Source: an uncultured Oscillospiraceae bacterium (GTDB taxonomy: Bacteria; Bacillota; Clostridia; Oscillospirales; Acutalibacteraceae). From it: a DNA stretch of 36,582 nucleotides. The notes under the pieces were generated by a model. That model searched no databases, was not told the origin of the DNA, and was given only the letters and a program-made list of their open reading frames with translations. The position numbers and the translations under genes are program-made. Of the stretch, positions 10,131-17,609 are shown piece after piece. The stretch lies in assembly GCA_900543395.1 (NCBI GenBank), contig UQQT01000022.1:1-36582 (forward strand). Direction: 5' to 3'. Positions within the stretch are counted from its first letter, which is position 1. Each line of letters begins with the position of its first letter.

Positions 10131-10247
10131 CAGCCGTTTTTCAGTCCTTAATGTAATCGGTTTTTTTTCAAATACTGTGCGGTAAAATAGTGTATTCGGG
10201 TCTATTTGAAAAAATTTGTTGAACTAATAAAAAAATCGAATTACGTA

Positions 10248-10276
10248 TTGACATTCGTTTTTCGGTGATGTAGAAT
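10248..10276 (+). promoter_or_regulatory. Consensus promoter of the aromatic amino acid operon
   Basis: Perfect TTGACA (10248-10253), 17-base spacer, TAGAAT (10271-10276). Transcription should start near 10283, about 25 bases before the leader peptide ATG. The same -35, spacer length and -10 occur in front of aroA (29095-29123), although aroA has no leader. Confidence 0.85.
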
Positions 10277-10308
10277 AATTATACAATAAATCAGGGAGGA
10301 ACTGTATA

Positions 10309-10383
10309 ATGTTTAATACCGCGTTTTATTATTACTACTTTACACAGGCGATGGATACTTGCGTTGTACAGGAGCTTGATTGA
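10309..10383 (+). CDS. Phe/Tyr leader peptide of the aromatic operon (24 aa)
   Basis: A 24-codon open frame with a strong Shine-Dalgarno (GGGAGGA, 10294-10300) 8 bases before its ATG. Seven of the first eleven residues are Phe or Tyr: F2, F6, then Y7-Y10, then F11 (run FYYYYF). There is no Trp. It sits between a consensus promoter and a long terminator hairpin, in front of an operon that makes Phe and Tyr. This is the classical design of a leader peptide in which ribosome stalling at scarce charged tRNA controls attenuation, as known for pheA and trp leaders of proteobacteria. Its stop at 10381-10383 lies in the loop of the antiterminator. The role is inferred from sequence and context; the open frame, RBS and aromatic run are directly visible. 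Confidence 0.88.
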   Translation: MFNTAFYYYYFTQAMDTCVVQELD

Positions 10384-10414
10384 TCTTGTAAAAAAAGCAA
10401 ATACCCACCGCTTG
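10345..10414 (+). promoter_or_regulatory. Predicted antiterminator hairpin of the aromatic leader
   Basis: Bases 10345-10362 (inside leader codons 13-18) can pair with 10397-10414: 15 pairs, one of them G-U, over 18 positions, with three isolated A-C mismatches. The 3' arm contains 10405-10414, which is also part of the 5' arm of the terminator stem, so the two structures exclude each other. A second small hairpin, TACAGGA (10367-10373) with TCTTGTA (10384-10390), nests in its loop. A ribosome stalled early in the Tyr run would leave the 5' arm free and favour read-through; one moving on to the stop would break the structure and allow termination. Pairings were found by hand; the mechanism is inferred. 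Confidence 0.7.
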
Positions 10415-10456
10415 GTTTCGTGCGTAGAACGTAGAAATTAGGCGGTGGTTTTTTTT
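10405..10456 (+). terminator. Attenuator (intrinsic terminator) of the aromatic operon
   Basis: CCACCGCTTGGTTTC (10405-10419) pairs over 15 contiguous positions, with a few G-U pairs, with GAAATTAGGCGGTGG (10434-10448), and eight T follow (10449-10456). It lies after the leader peptide and before pheA, so it can act only by cutting the operon mRNA short. This is the terminator half of the attenuation switch. Confidence 0.9.
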
Positions 10457-10459
10457 ACC

Positions 10460-10507
10460 GCAAAAGAGAGTCGAACTCATAAGACTTATATCATCCTATT
10501 TCCGTTT
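10460..10507 (+). repeat. Dispersed repeat family B, copy 1
   Basis: This begins GCAAAAGAGAGTCGAAC and matches 36534-36582 at about 42 of 49 aligned positions, with one indel. It lies in the mRNA between the attenuator and pheA. No coding potential was seen. The copy at the window end is better preserved as a hairpin (AAAGAGAG...CCCTCTTT) than this one. Confidence 0.65.
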
Positions 10508-10756
10508 CGACTGCGTTAAAGAAACCTGAAAGCCGAAAGGCTGTCTGTGTTCCTTTGCCTTGCCGAAACAAAAATATGATTGATAAAAACTGATTCGCAC
10601 TCAAAACACGTCGAATTGTGTGAATGAGGACGATTTTTCAAGTATTAATACAGTATTACTTAAAAAAATGAGACTGTATGTTTTGGGCTTATAAGATTCG
10701 TCTGTCTTTTGCTTTTTGTCTTTATGTAAACAAAGTTTTATTTCGGGGTTGAGAAA
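10508..10756 (+). other. Long untranslated leader between attenuator and pheA
   Basis: About 250 bases without a credible gene. It contains a small hairpin AGCC-GAAA-GGCT and A/T-rich sequence. Its last bases hold the pheA ribosome binding site (GGGGTTGAG). No second consensus promoter was obvious. It may be partly remnant of the repeat at 10460. Confidence 0.4.
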
Positions 10757-11848
10757 ATGGATAAGCTTGAGCAGGCAAGACAGATTATTAACGAGACGGA
10801 CGGCGAGATTGCTAAGCTGTTCGAAAGGCGAATGAATGCGGTTGCGGACGTTGCGGAGTATAAATTACAGCGAGGACTGCCCGTACTCGACGCGGGGCGC
10901 GAGGCGCAAATCATAGCTAAAAACTGCGCGTACGTAAATGATCCCGTATTAAGAGAATACTATACGTCGTTTTTGATTTCTACAATGGAAATATCAAAAA
11001 GATACCAGCGCAGACTCATGCAGGGCATGACCGTTGCGTATTCGGGCGTTGAGGGCGCGTTTGCGGAGATTGCGTCAAAACGAATTTTCCCGGACGCTGT
11101 TAAAATCGCGTTTCCCGATTTTAATTCGGCATATAAAGCCGTCGAAAACGGAGAGTGCGACTGCTGTGTTCTGCCGATAGAGAACAGCTACGCGGGCGAG
11201 GTCGGACAGGTTATCGATTTAATTTACGAGGGAACGCTCAACGTTACGGGTATGTATTCACTCGCAGTTTGTCAGAATCTGCTCGGGATTAAGGGCGCGG
11301 ATATTGAGAGTATTAAAAAAGTTATAAGCCATCCGCAGGCGCTCGGTCAGTGCGCGGATTATATAAAGGATCACGGATTCGAAACCGAGGAGTCGGCAAA
11401 TACAGCCTTAGCTGCCAAAAAGGTCGCTTCATCGGACGATAAAACAGTTGCCGCAATCGCAAGTCTTGACACGGCTAAGCTTTATTCACTCGAAGTTATC
11501 GACCACGATATAAATGCAAGCACGCAGAACACGACTAAATTCGCCGTTCTTACGAGAACGCCCGAAAAACCGTCCGATACGGGAAGCTTTATAATGCTGT
11601 TCACGGTTAAGCAGGTTCCCGGCGCGCTCGCAAAGGCGATAAACGTTATCGGAAAATACGGATTCAACATGAAAGCGTTGAGGAGCCGTCCGATGAGAGA
11701 ACCCGCATGGCAGTATTATTTCTACGTCGAGGTTGACGGAAGCGACAAGAGCGAAAACGGCAGGGCCATGATTTCGGAGCTTAAAAAGCAGTGCGAGAGA
11801 CTTAAAATTGCAGGCAGATTCAAACAAGTAATTGATCTCGGGAAGTGA
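10757..11848 (+). CDS. pheA: Bifunctional chorismate mutase / prephenate dehydratase
   Basis: A 363-residue cytoplasmic enzyme that turns chorismate into prephenate and then phenylpyruvate, the committed Phe branch. Residues 1-90 are an AroQ-type chorismate mutase (INETDGEIAKLFERRMNAV). Residues of about 93-275 are the prephenate dehydratase (GVEGAFAEIA, LPIENSYAG, SHPQALGQC, NTTKF, where the last replaces the usual TRF). The C-terminal ACT domain (about 283-360) has the GALA motif, but RSRP where ESRP is typical; this may be normal for clostridial fused forms. ACT domains usually bind Phe for feedback inhibition. It is the first structural gene behind the attenuator and is followed by aroB after 4 bases. 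Confidence 0.96.
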   Translation: MDKLEQARQIINETDGEIAKLFERRMNAVADVAEYKLQRGLPVLDAGREAQIIAKNCAYVNDPVLREYYTSFLISTMEISKRYQRRLMQGMTVAYSGVEGAFAEIASKRIFPDAVKIAFPDFNSAYKAVENGECDCCVLPIENSYAGEVGQVIDLIYEGTLNVTGMYSLAVCQNLLGIKGADIESIKKVISHPQALGQCADYIKDHGFETEESANTALAAKKVASSDDKTVAAIASLDTAKLYSLEVIDHDINASTQNTTKFAVLTRTPEKPSDTGSFIMLFTVKQVPGALAKAINVIGKYGFNMKALRSRPMREPAWQYYFYVEVDGSDKSENGRAMISELKKQCERLKIAGRFKQVIDLGK

Positions 11849-11852
11849 GAAA

Positions 11853-12875
11853 ATGGATATACATGTTTCGTTAAAGGAAAACAGCTACGATATAACAATT
11901 GAACGCGGAGTGATGAAAAAGGCGGGCGGACTTCTGAATTTAGACAGAAATGTCCTCGTCGTTACCGATTCGGGCGTACCGGCGGAGTATTCAAATATAA
12001 TAGCTTCGTTTTGTAAAAATCCCGTACGCGTTACGATTGAACAGGGCGAGGAGAGCAAGAATTTTGACAATTATAAATTATTGCTTGAGACAATGCTTGA
12101 AAACGACTTTACACGCTTTGACTGCGTTGCCGCCGTCGGCGGGGGAGTTGTCGGTGATCTGTCGGGATTTGCCGCCGCCACGTACATGAGGGGAATTGAT
12201 TTTTATAATATTCCGACAACTGCTCTTTCGCAGGTTGACTCGTCCGTAGGCGGGAAAACGGCTATCGATTTCGGTCATTATAAAAATACGGTCGGAGCGT
12301 TCCGGCAGCCGAAACGGGTTCTTATCGATCCCGACGTGTTAAAAACGCTCCCTAACCGTCAGATATCGAACGGACTTGCCGAGAGCGCGAAAATGGCGGC
12401 GACGTTCGACGAAAAACTGTTCTCGCTGTTTGAAAACGGCGATATCGAAAGCAATATTGACATGATTATCGCGAGAAGCGTCGAGCTTAAAAAGGATGTT
12501 GTCGAAAAGGATGAGAAGGAATCGGGATTAAGACGAGTTCTGAATTTCGGACATACGATAGGTCACGCGATTGAAAGCACCGTCGCGCCGGGAACGCTTT
12601 ATCACGGCGAATGCATCGGAATCGGTATGCTTGCGATGTGTTCGGACGACGTAAGAAAAAGAATTATAAATGTATTAAATAAATTATCGCTCCCGATATC
12701 TGCGGATTTCGATATCGACAAGGCGTGCGAAGCCGTTTTGCACGATAAAAAAGCCGTCTCGGGCGGGGCGAGAGTTATAATGTGCGAAAAGATAGGCACG
12801 TTTATCGAAAAAAAGATTTCAAACGAGGAATTAGCCTCATTGATAAGAAAAACAGGGGAGGGGGAATTCATATGA
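11853..12875 (+). CDS. aroB: 3-dehydroquinate synthase
   Basis: 340 residues. It converts DAHP to 3-dehydroquinate, the second shikimate step, using NAD and a divalent metal. Visible motifs are GGGVVGDLSGFAAATYMRG (nucleotide and substrate site), QVDSSVGGKTAID, and the metal-ligand regions NFGHTIGHAIE and YHGE. The start at 11853 (MDIHVSLKEN) is preferred over an in-frame ATG at 11832 inside pheA because GGGAAGTGAG lies 4-8 bases before it. It is slightly shorter than the Escherichia coli enzyme. Its stop overlaps the aroC start by four bases (ATGA). Confidence 0.95.
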   Translation: MDIHVSLKENSYDITIERGVMKKAGGLLNLDRNVLVVTDSGVPAEYSNIIASFCKNPVRVTIEQGEESKNFDNYKLLLETMLENDFTRFDCVAAVGGGVVGDLSGFAAATYMRGIDFYNIPTTALSQVDSSVGGKTAIDFGHYKNTVGAFRQPKRVLIDPDVLKTLPNRQISNGLAESAKMAATFDEKLFSLFENGDIESNIDMIIARSVELKKDVVEKDEKESGLRRVLNFGHTIGHAIESTVAPGTLYHGECIGIGMLAMCSDDVRKRIINVLNKLSLPISADFDIDKACEAVLHDKKAVSGGARVIMCEKIGTFIEKKISNEELASLIRKTGEGEFI

Positions 12876-13966
12876 AAAACACGTTCGGAAATTCGTTGAG
12901 CGTAACGCTTTTCGGCGAAAGCCACGGCGAGGCTGTCGGCGCGGTTATCGACGGACTCGCTCCCGGAATTGAAATTAACGAGGAATTCATAGCCTCACAG
13001 CTTGATTTAAGGCGTCCGGCGGGTAAAATTTCAACAGCCCGTCACGAGGGCGACAAGGTCAGAATTTTATCGGGCGTTTTTCATTCGAAAGCCACGGGAA
13101 CGCCCCTCGCTCTTATAATCGAAAACGAAAATACAAAGAGCGCGGACTACGAAAAAACGAGATATCTCGCCCGCCCGTCGCACGCGGATTACACGGCGCA
13201 GGTCAAGTACCGCGGATATCAGGACTACAGAGGAGGCGGTCATTTCTCGGGACGGATTACGGCTCCGCTTGTCGCCGCAGGAGCAGTCGCGATTGATATG
13301 CTTAGAAAAAAGGGCGTGTATATTGCGACTCATATAAAAAATCTGCACGGGGTCTGCGACAGAGAATTTGAAGATTTAAAGAGTGATATTGATTATCTTA
13401 ATTCGATTCCGTACGCCGTGCTTGACGAAAACGCAAAGGAAAAAATGATAGCCGAAACCGAGGAATTCGCGGCGCAGGGCGATTCCGTCGGAGGTACGCT
13501 CGAAACCGCAGTCATCGGACTTGAATCAGGACTCGGCGAGCCGTGGTTTGATAGTATCGAAAGTCAGCTTTCGCATATTCTGTTCTCCGTTCCGGCTGTC
13601 AAGGGTATTGAATTCGGCGCGGGATTCGGATTTTCAAATATGACGGGAAGCGAAGCCAATGATTCGTTTTACGTTGAAAATTCAAAGGTAAAAACATACA
13701 CGAATAATAACGGCGGAATCAACGGCGGAATCACGAACGGTATGCCGGTTATATTCAGATGCGCAGTAAAACCCACTCCGTCCATATTTAAAGAGCAGAA
13801 AACAATCGATATGAATACAATGGAGAACGCCGTCCTCTCATTAAAGGGCAGACACGACCCTGCCGTTATTCACAGGGCGAGAGTCGTTATAGATTCCGTT
13901 ACGGCTCTGTGCATTGCCGATATGCTTACCGCCCGTCACGGCGCGGATTGGTTCGGGGGCGAGTAA
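12872..13966 (+). CDS. aroC: Chorismate synthase
   Basis: 364 residues. It removes phosphate from EPSP to give chorismate and needs reduced FMN. Family motifs are the N-terminal FGESHGEAVGAVIDG, RPAGKISTARHEGD, the RGGGHFSGRITA region, and RHDPAVIHRA near the C-terminus. The start was set at 12872, behind GGGGAGGGGG and overlapping the aroB stop as ATGA; an upstream in-frame start at 12782 lies deep within aroB and is not credible. Confidence 0.96.
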   Translation: MKNTFGNSLSVTLFGESHGEAVGAVIDGLAPGIEINEEFIASQLDLRRPAGKISTARHEGDKVRILSGVFHSKATGTPLALIIENENTKSADYEKTRYLARPSHADYTAQVKYRGYQDYRGGGHFSGRITAPLVAAGAVAIDMLRKKGVYIATHIKNLHGVCDREFEDLKSDIDYLNSIPYAVLDENAKEKMIAETEEFAAQGDSVGGTLETAVIGLESGLGEPWFDSIESQLSHILFSVPAVKGIEFGAGFGFSNMTGSEANDSFYVENSKVKTYTNNNGGINGGITNGMPVIFRCAVKPTPSIFKEQKTIDMNTMENAVLSLKGRHDPAVIHRARVVIDSVTALCIADMLTARHGADWFGGE

Positions 13967-13967
13967 A

Positions 13968-15203
13968 ATGGAGTACGGTCTTCTCGGTAAAAAATTAGGT
14001 CACAGCTTTTCAAAGGAAATTCACGCCATGATAGGAGACTATGACTACCGTCTGTACGAAACGGACGAAAACGGCGTTAAAGAGCTGATGATGAAAAAGA
14101 ATTTCAAGGCTATAAACGTCACGATTCCATATAAGGAAACCGTTATGCCGTACCTTGATTTTATAAGCGAAAACGCGAAGAAAACAGGAAGCGTAAACAC
14201 TGTTGTAAAAATGGGCGGAACGCTGTACGGATACAATACGGATTTTGCGGGGCTCGAGGGGCTTATAAAGAGAACGGGCATTGAAATAAAGGACAAAAAG
14301 GTTCTCATATTAGGCACCGGAGGCACGAGCAAAACCGCGTACTCCGTGTCTAAGGATATGGGTGCGGACGAAATTTATAAGGTTTCAAGGCATGAGGGAG
14401 CGGACGTTATAACGTACAGCGAAGCGTACGAAAAGCACACAGACGCGACGGTCATAATAAACGCGACACCCGTCGGAATGTACCCGAAAAACGGTGAAAA
14501 GCCGATTGATATTTCAAAATTTAAAAATCTTACGGGAGTTATCGACGTTATATACAATCCGCTTGAAACCGCGCTGTTGAAAGACGCCCGGGAGCGTAAT
14601 ATTAAAAATGCGGACGGGCTTTACATGCTCGTTTTGCAGGCGGTCAAGGCATCCGAATTATTCTTCGATACAAAATACGATGATTGCCTTACGGATTCGA
14701 TATTCAAAAAGGTTTACGCGGATAAAGAAAATATCGTTCTCGTCGGTATGCCGTCGTGCGGAAAGTCGACGATAGGCAGGATTATAAGCGAGGATTTGGG
14801 ACGCGAATTTATAGACACGGATTCGCTTATAGTCGAAAAATACGGCGAAATTTCAAAGATTTTTTCCGAAAAAGGCGAAAAATATTTCAGAAATATCGAA
14901 TCTCAAATAATTGCAGAGGTTTCAAAGAAAAACGGAGCCGTCATCTCTACGGGCGGAGGAGCCGTTTTGAGGGATGAGAATATAGATTATCTAAAACAGA
15001 ATTCGAGAATTTATTTCCTCGACCGACCGATTGAAAAATTAGTACCGACTTCGGACAGACCGCTTGCCGGAACGAGGGAGAGAATAGAGAAGCTCTTCGG
15101 AGAGAGGTACGAACGCTACATTACGGTGTGCGACGAAATAATAGGAGTTCTCGACAACCCCGAAATCCCCGCAAAGGAAATCGAAAGAAGGCATTACGAA
15201 TGA
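13968..15203 (+). CDS. aroE-aroK: Fused shikimate dehydrogenase - shikimate kinase
   Basis: One 411-residue frame holds two consecutive shikimate enzymes. Residues 1 to about 250 are AroE: GHSFSKEIH (shikimate contact), NVTIPYKET with the catalytic Lys at about 56, GYNTDFAG, the NADP loop LGTGGTSKTA, and NATPVGMYP. Residues of about 255-411 are AroK: the P-loop GMPSCGKST at 260-268, FIDTD, STGGGAV, and the DRPLAGTRERI lid region. It would carry 3-dehydroshikimate to shikimate-3-phosphate. No stop or frameshift separates the halves and no separate aroK is present in the window. The start at 13968 follows the aroC stop by one base, with GGGGGCGAG upstream. The stop overlaps aroQ by ATGA. Confidence 0.94.
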   Translation: MEYGLLGKKLGHSFSKEIHAMIGDYDYRLYETDENGVKELMMKKNFKAINVTIPYKETVMPYLDFISENAKKTGSVNTVVKMGGTLYGYNTDFAGLEGLIKRTGIEIKDKKVLILGTGGTSKTAYSVSKDMGADEIYKVSRHEGADVITYSEAYEKHTDATVIINATPVGMYPKNGEKPIDISKFKNLTGVIDVIYNPLETALLKDARERNIKNADGLYMLVLQAVKASELFFDTKYDDCLTDSIFKKVYADKENIVLVGMPSCGKSTIGRIISEDLGREFIDTDSLIVEKYGEISKIFSEKGEKYFRNIESQIIAEVSKKNGAVISTGGGAVLRDENIDYLKQNSRIYFLDRPIEKLVPTSDRPLAGTRERIEKLFGERYERYITVCDEIIGVLDNPEIPAKEIERRHYE

Positions 15204-15646
15204 AAATAACGGTAATAAACGGCGCGAATATCAATATGCTCGGCATAAGGGAGCCTGATATTTACGGCAGCGAGAATTATAATACGCTCGTTAAGACTGT
15301 TGAGGATTACAGCCGTGAAAACGATATTGATATTGACATTTATCAGTCGAATCATGAGGGCGATCTTGTAGACAAAATCCAGTCGTGCTATCAAAAGTCG
15401 GACGGTATCGTAATCAATCCCGGAGCATATACTCACACGTCCGTCGCGCTTCTTGACGCGCTGAAGGCAGTGAGCATTCCGAGTGTCGAGGTTCATATTT
15501 CCGATGTGCCGAGCCGTGAGGATTTCAGACAGATAAGCTATATACGCCCCGTGTGCAAAAAGACGATAACCGGTCACGGCATTGCGGGATATGTCGAAGC
15601 TATTGAATTCTTACAAAAATTTATAACCGAAAGCAAGGAAAAATAA
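15200..15646 (+). CDS. aroQ: 3-dehydroquinate dehydratase, type II
   Basis: 148 residues, the usual size for the small dodecameric type II enzyme, which dehydrates 3-dehydroquinate to 3-dehydroshikimate. Motifs: NGANINMLGIREPDIYG (the variable lid with its Arg and Tyr), NPGAYTHTSVALLDAL with the catalytic His, and EVHISDVPSREDFR. The usual EVHLSN motif has Asp in place of Asn here. The start at 15200 is chosen because it overlaps the aroE-aroK stop as ATGA and begins the family-typical MKITVING. Confidence 0.95.
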   Translation: MKITVINGANINMLGIREPDIYGSENYNTLVKTVEDYSRENDIDIDIYQSNHEGDLVDKIQSCYQKSDGIVINPGAYTHTSVALLDALKAVSIPSVEVHISDVPSREDFRQISYIRPVCKKTITGHGIAGYVEAIEFLQKFITESKEK

Positions 15647-15647
15647 A

Positions 15648-16517
15648 ATGAAACTCGATAATCAGCTCAGAATTCTTATAGTAGGTCTCGGGCTCATGGG
15701 CGGAAGCTATGCGCAGGGACTTTCACGCCGCGGATTTCACGTTAAGGCGATAGACACAAACCCCGACAGCATTTCGTTCGCAGAGGAGAACGGTTATATC
15801 GAAAAAGGCTTCTGCGAAATAGACGAAAACGCCGTAGGTGAAGCGGATATAATCGTTTTCGCACTGTACCCGCACGTATTTGTAAAGTGGATAGAGGAAA
15901 ATCAGCATCTGTTTAAGCCCGGCGCGGTGCTTACCGACGTTACCGGCGTTAAGGAGTGCGTAGTATATAAAATTCAGGAAATGTTAAGACCCGACGTCGA
16001 ATTTATAGCGGCGCATCCCATGGCGGGACGCGAGGTCTACGGAGTCAGGAACGCCGACGAGAGTATATTCAGAGACGCAAACTATATAATCGTTCCGACT
16101 GACAGAAACACGGTCAACGCTATCGAGGTTTGCAAAGCTATCGGACAGACTCTCGAATTCAACAGAATATCGTCGCTTCCTCCCAGAGCGCACGACGAGA
16201 TGATAGGCTTCGTTTCGCAGCTTACGCACTGCATTGCGATATGTCTCATGACATGCTCTAAGAGCGAACACCTCGTCGATTACACGGGCGACTCGTTCAG
16301 AGATTTAACGAGAATTGCGAGAATAAACGAGGATATGTGGAGCGAGCTTTTCGAGCTTAACAAAACGGCACTGCTTGCGCAGATGGATAAGTTCAGAACA
16401 GAATTCAACGAGTTTTACAGAATTCTTGAATCCGACGATATAGAGGCTATGAAAGAGAAAATGAGACAGTCGACTGCGCGCAGAGCGTTGTTCGACAGGA
16501 AAAAGGAGGACGAATAA
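15648..16517 (+). CDS. tyrA: Prephenate dehydrogenase
   Basis: 289 residues. It oxidatively decarboxylates prephenate to 4-hydroxyphenylpyruvate, the committed Tyr step. It has the Rossmann motif GLGLMGGSYAQGL near residue 13, HPMAGREVYG, and SQLTHCIA of the helical dimer domain. No ACT domain follows, so direct allosteric control by Tyr is less likely than in longer family members. It is preceded by AAGGAAAA and one base after the aroQ stop, consistent with the operon. Confidence 0.93.
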   Translation: MKLDNQLRILIVGLGLMGGSYAQGLSRRGFHVKAIDTNPDSISFAEENGYIEKGFCEIDENAVGEADIIVFALYPHVFVKWIEENQHLFKPGAVLTDVTGVKECVVYKIQEMLRPDVEFIAAHPMAGREVYGVRNADESIFRDANYIIVPTDRNTVNAIEVCKAIGQTLEFNRISSLPPRAHDEMIGFVSQLTHCIAICLMTCSKSEHLVDYTGDSFRDLTRIARINEDMWSELFELNKTALLAQMDKFRTEFNEFYRILESDDIEAMKEKMRQSTARRALFDRKKEDE

Positions 16518-16518
16518 A

Positions 16519-17541
16519 ATGATTTTCGAAAGAAAGCTGACAATTCCCAAAGAGGTTAAGGAGATGTACCCCCTCACCGACGGGATGAAAAAGGTCGTCG
16601 ATGAGAGAAACGCGGAGATAAGCGGCATCTTCACGGGCTCTGACGACAGACTCCTGCTCATAATAGGTCCGTGTTCCGCCGACCGCGAGGACAGCGTTAT
16701 CGATTATATTACAAGACTTCGCGAGGTGCAGGAAAAGGTAAAGGACAAGATTTACATTATCCCGAGAATATACACAAACAAGCCCAGAACCACAGGCGAC
16801 GGCTACAAGGGTATGCTTCATCAGCCCGACCCGAACGAAAAGCCCGATATGTTCAAGGGAATAGTCACTATCAGAGAGCTTCACATGAGAGCGCTCAGAG
16901 AGACGGGCTTCAGCTGTGCGGACGAAATGCTTTACCCCGAGAATTACAGATATCTTGACGATATTCTCGCATACGTTGCAATCGGCGCGCGTTCTGTCGA
17001 GAACCAGCAGCACCGTCTGACATCGAGCGGAGTCAGAGTCCCCGTCGGAATGAAGAACCCTACCGGCGGCGATATCTCCGTTATGATGAATGCGATTACA
17101 GCGGCTCAGCACAAGCATACGTTTATATACAGAGGCTGGGAGGTTCACTCCGAGGGCAATCCTCTCGCCCACGCGATACTTAGAGGTTCGGTCGATAAAT
17201 ACGGACAGATGATGCCCAATTATCATTACGAGGATCTCGAGCATCTCTGCGACGCATACGCTAAAACGTCGCTTGCAAATCCCGCGGTCATAATTGACAC
17301 GAATCACTGCAATTCGGCTAAAAATCCGTTTGAGCAGGTCAGAATCGCCAAAGAGGTTATGTACAGCTGCCGTTATAATTCGGATATAAAAAAGCTTGTC
17401 AAGGGCTTTATGATAGAGAGCTACATTGAGGACGGCGCGCAGAAGATAGGCGAGGGCATTTACGGCAAATCAATTACCGACGCGTGTCTCGGCTGGGATA
17501 AGACGCAGAAGCTTATCTTCGACCTTGCGGATATGCTTTAA
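16519..17541 (+). CDS. aroF: 3-deoxy-7-phosphoheptulonate (DAHP) synthase, type I alpha
   Basis: 340 residues, like the E. coli AroF/AroG/AroH group rather than the short beta type with a chorismate mutase. It condenses phosphoenolpyruvate and erythrose-4-phosphate, the first shikimate step. Motifs: LLIIGPCSADRE with the metal-binding Cys, PRIYTNKPRTT, GARSVENQQHR, GMKNPTGGD, and DTNHCNSAKNP. This family is usually feedback-inhibited by one aromatic amino acid; which one cannot be told here. GGAGG within the end of tyrA serves as RBS. It is the last gene before the terminator, although its product acts first in the pathway. Confidence 0.95.
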   Translation: MIFERKLTIPKEVKEMYPLTDGMKKVVDERNAEISGIFTGSDDRLLLIIGPCSADREDSVIDYITRLREVQEKVKDKIYIIPRIYTNKPRTTGDGYKGMLHQPDPNEKPDMFKGIVTIRELHMRALRETGFSCADEMLYPENYRYLDDILAYVAIGARSVENQQHRLTSSGVRVPVGMKNPTGGDISVMMNAITAAQHKHTFIYRGWEVHSEGNPLAHAILRGSVDKYGQMMPNYHYEDLEHLCDAYAKTSLANPAVIIDTNHCNSAKNPFEQVRIAKEVMYSCRYNSDIKKLVKGFMIESYIEDGAQKIGEGIYGKSITDACLGWDKTQKLIFDLADML

Positions 17542-17565
17542 AAGTAGAAATGTTATAAACAAATT

Positions 17566-17593
17566 AACCGCTCCGAGCAGAATCGGAGCGGTT
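17566..17593. terminator. Bidirectional terminator between aroF and the dockerin gene
   Basis: AACCGCTCCGA (17566-17576) pairs perfectly with TCGGAGCGGTT (17583-17593) around a 6-base loop. T-rich sequence follows on the plus strand, and A/T-rich sequence on the minus strand, where the facing gene ends at 17610. Confidence 0.8.
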
Positions 17594-17609
17594 TGCGTTT
17601 GTGTTCTTA

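Noticed and set aside
10283..10456. T-box riboswitch in front of pheA
   Set aside because: No T-box sequence of the AGGGTGGNACCGCG type nor stem I with an AGUA bulge was found; the leader peptide and mutually exclusive hairpins explain the region better.
10460..10510. tRNA fragment suggested by GAGTCGAAC (T-arm-like)
   Set aside because: No acceptor, D- or anticodon stems can be drawn around it on either strand; the match is part of dispersed repeat B.
16447..17307. Minus-strand 286-codon open frame opposite aroF
   Set aside because: Antisense to a certain aroF gene with full motifs; its translation resembles no family and it has no RBS.
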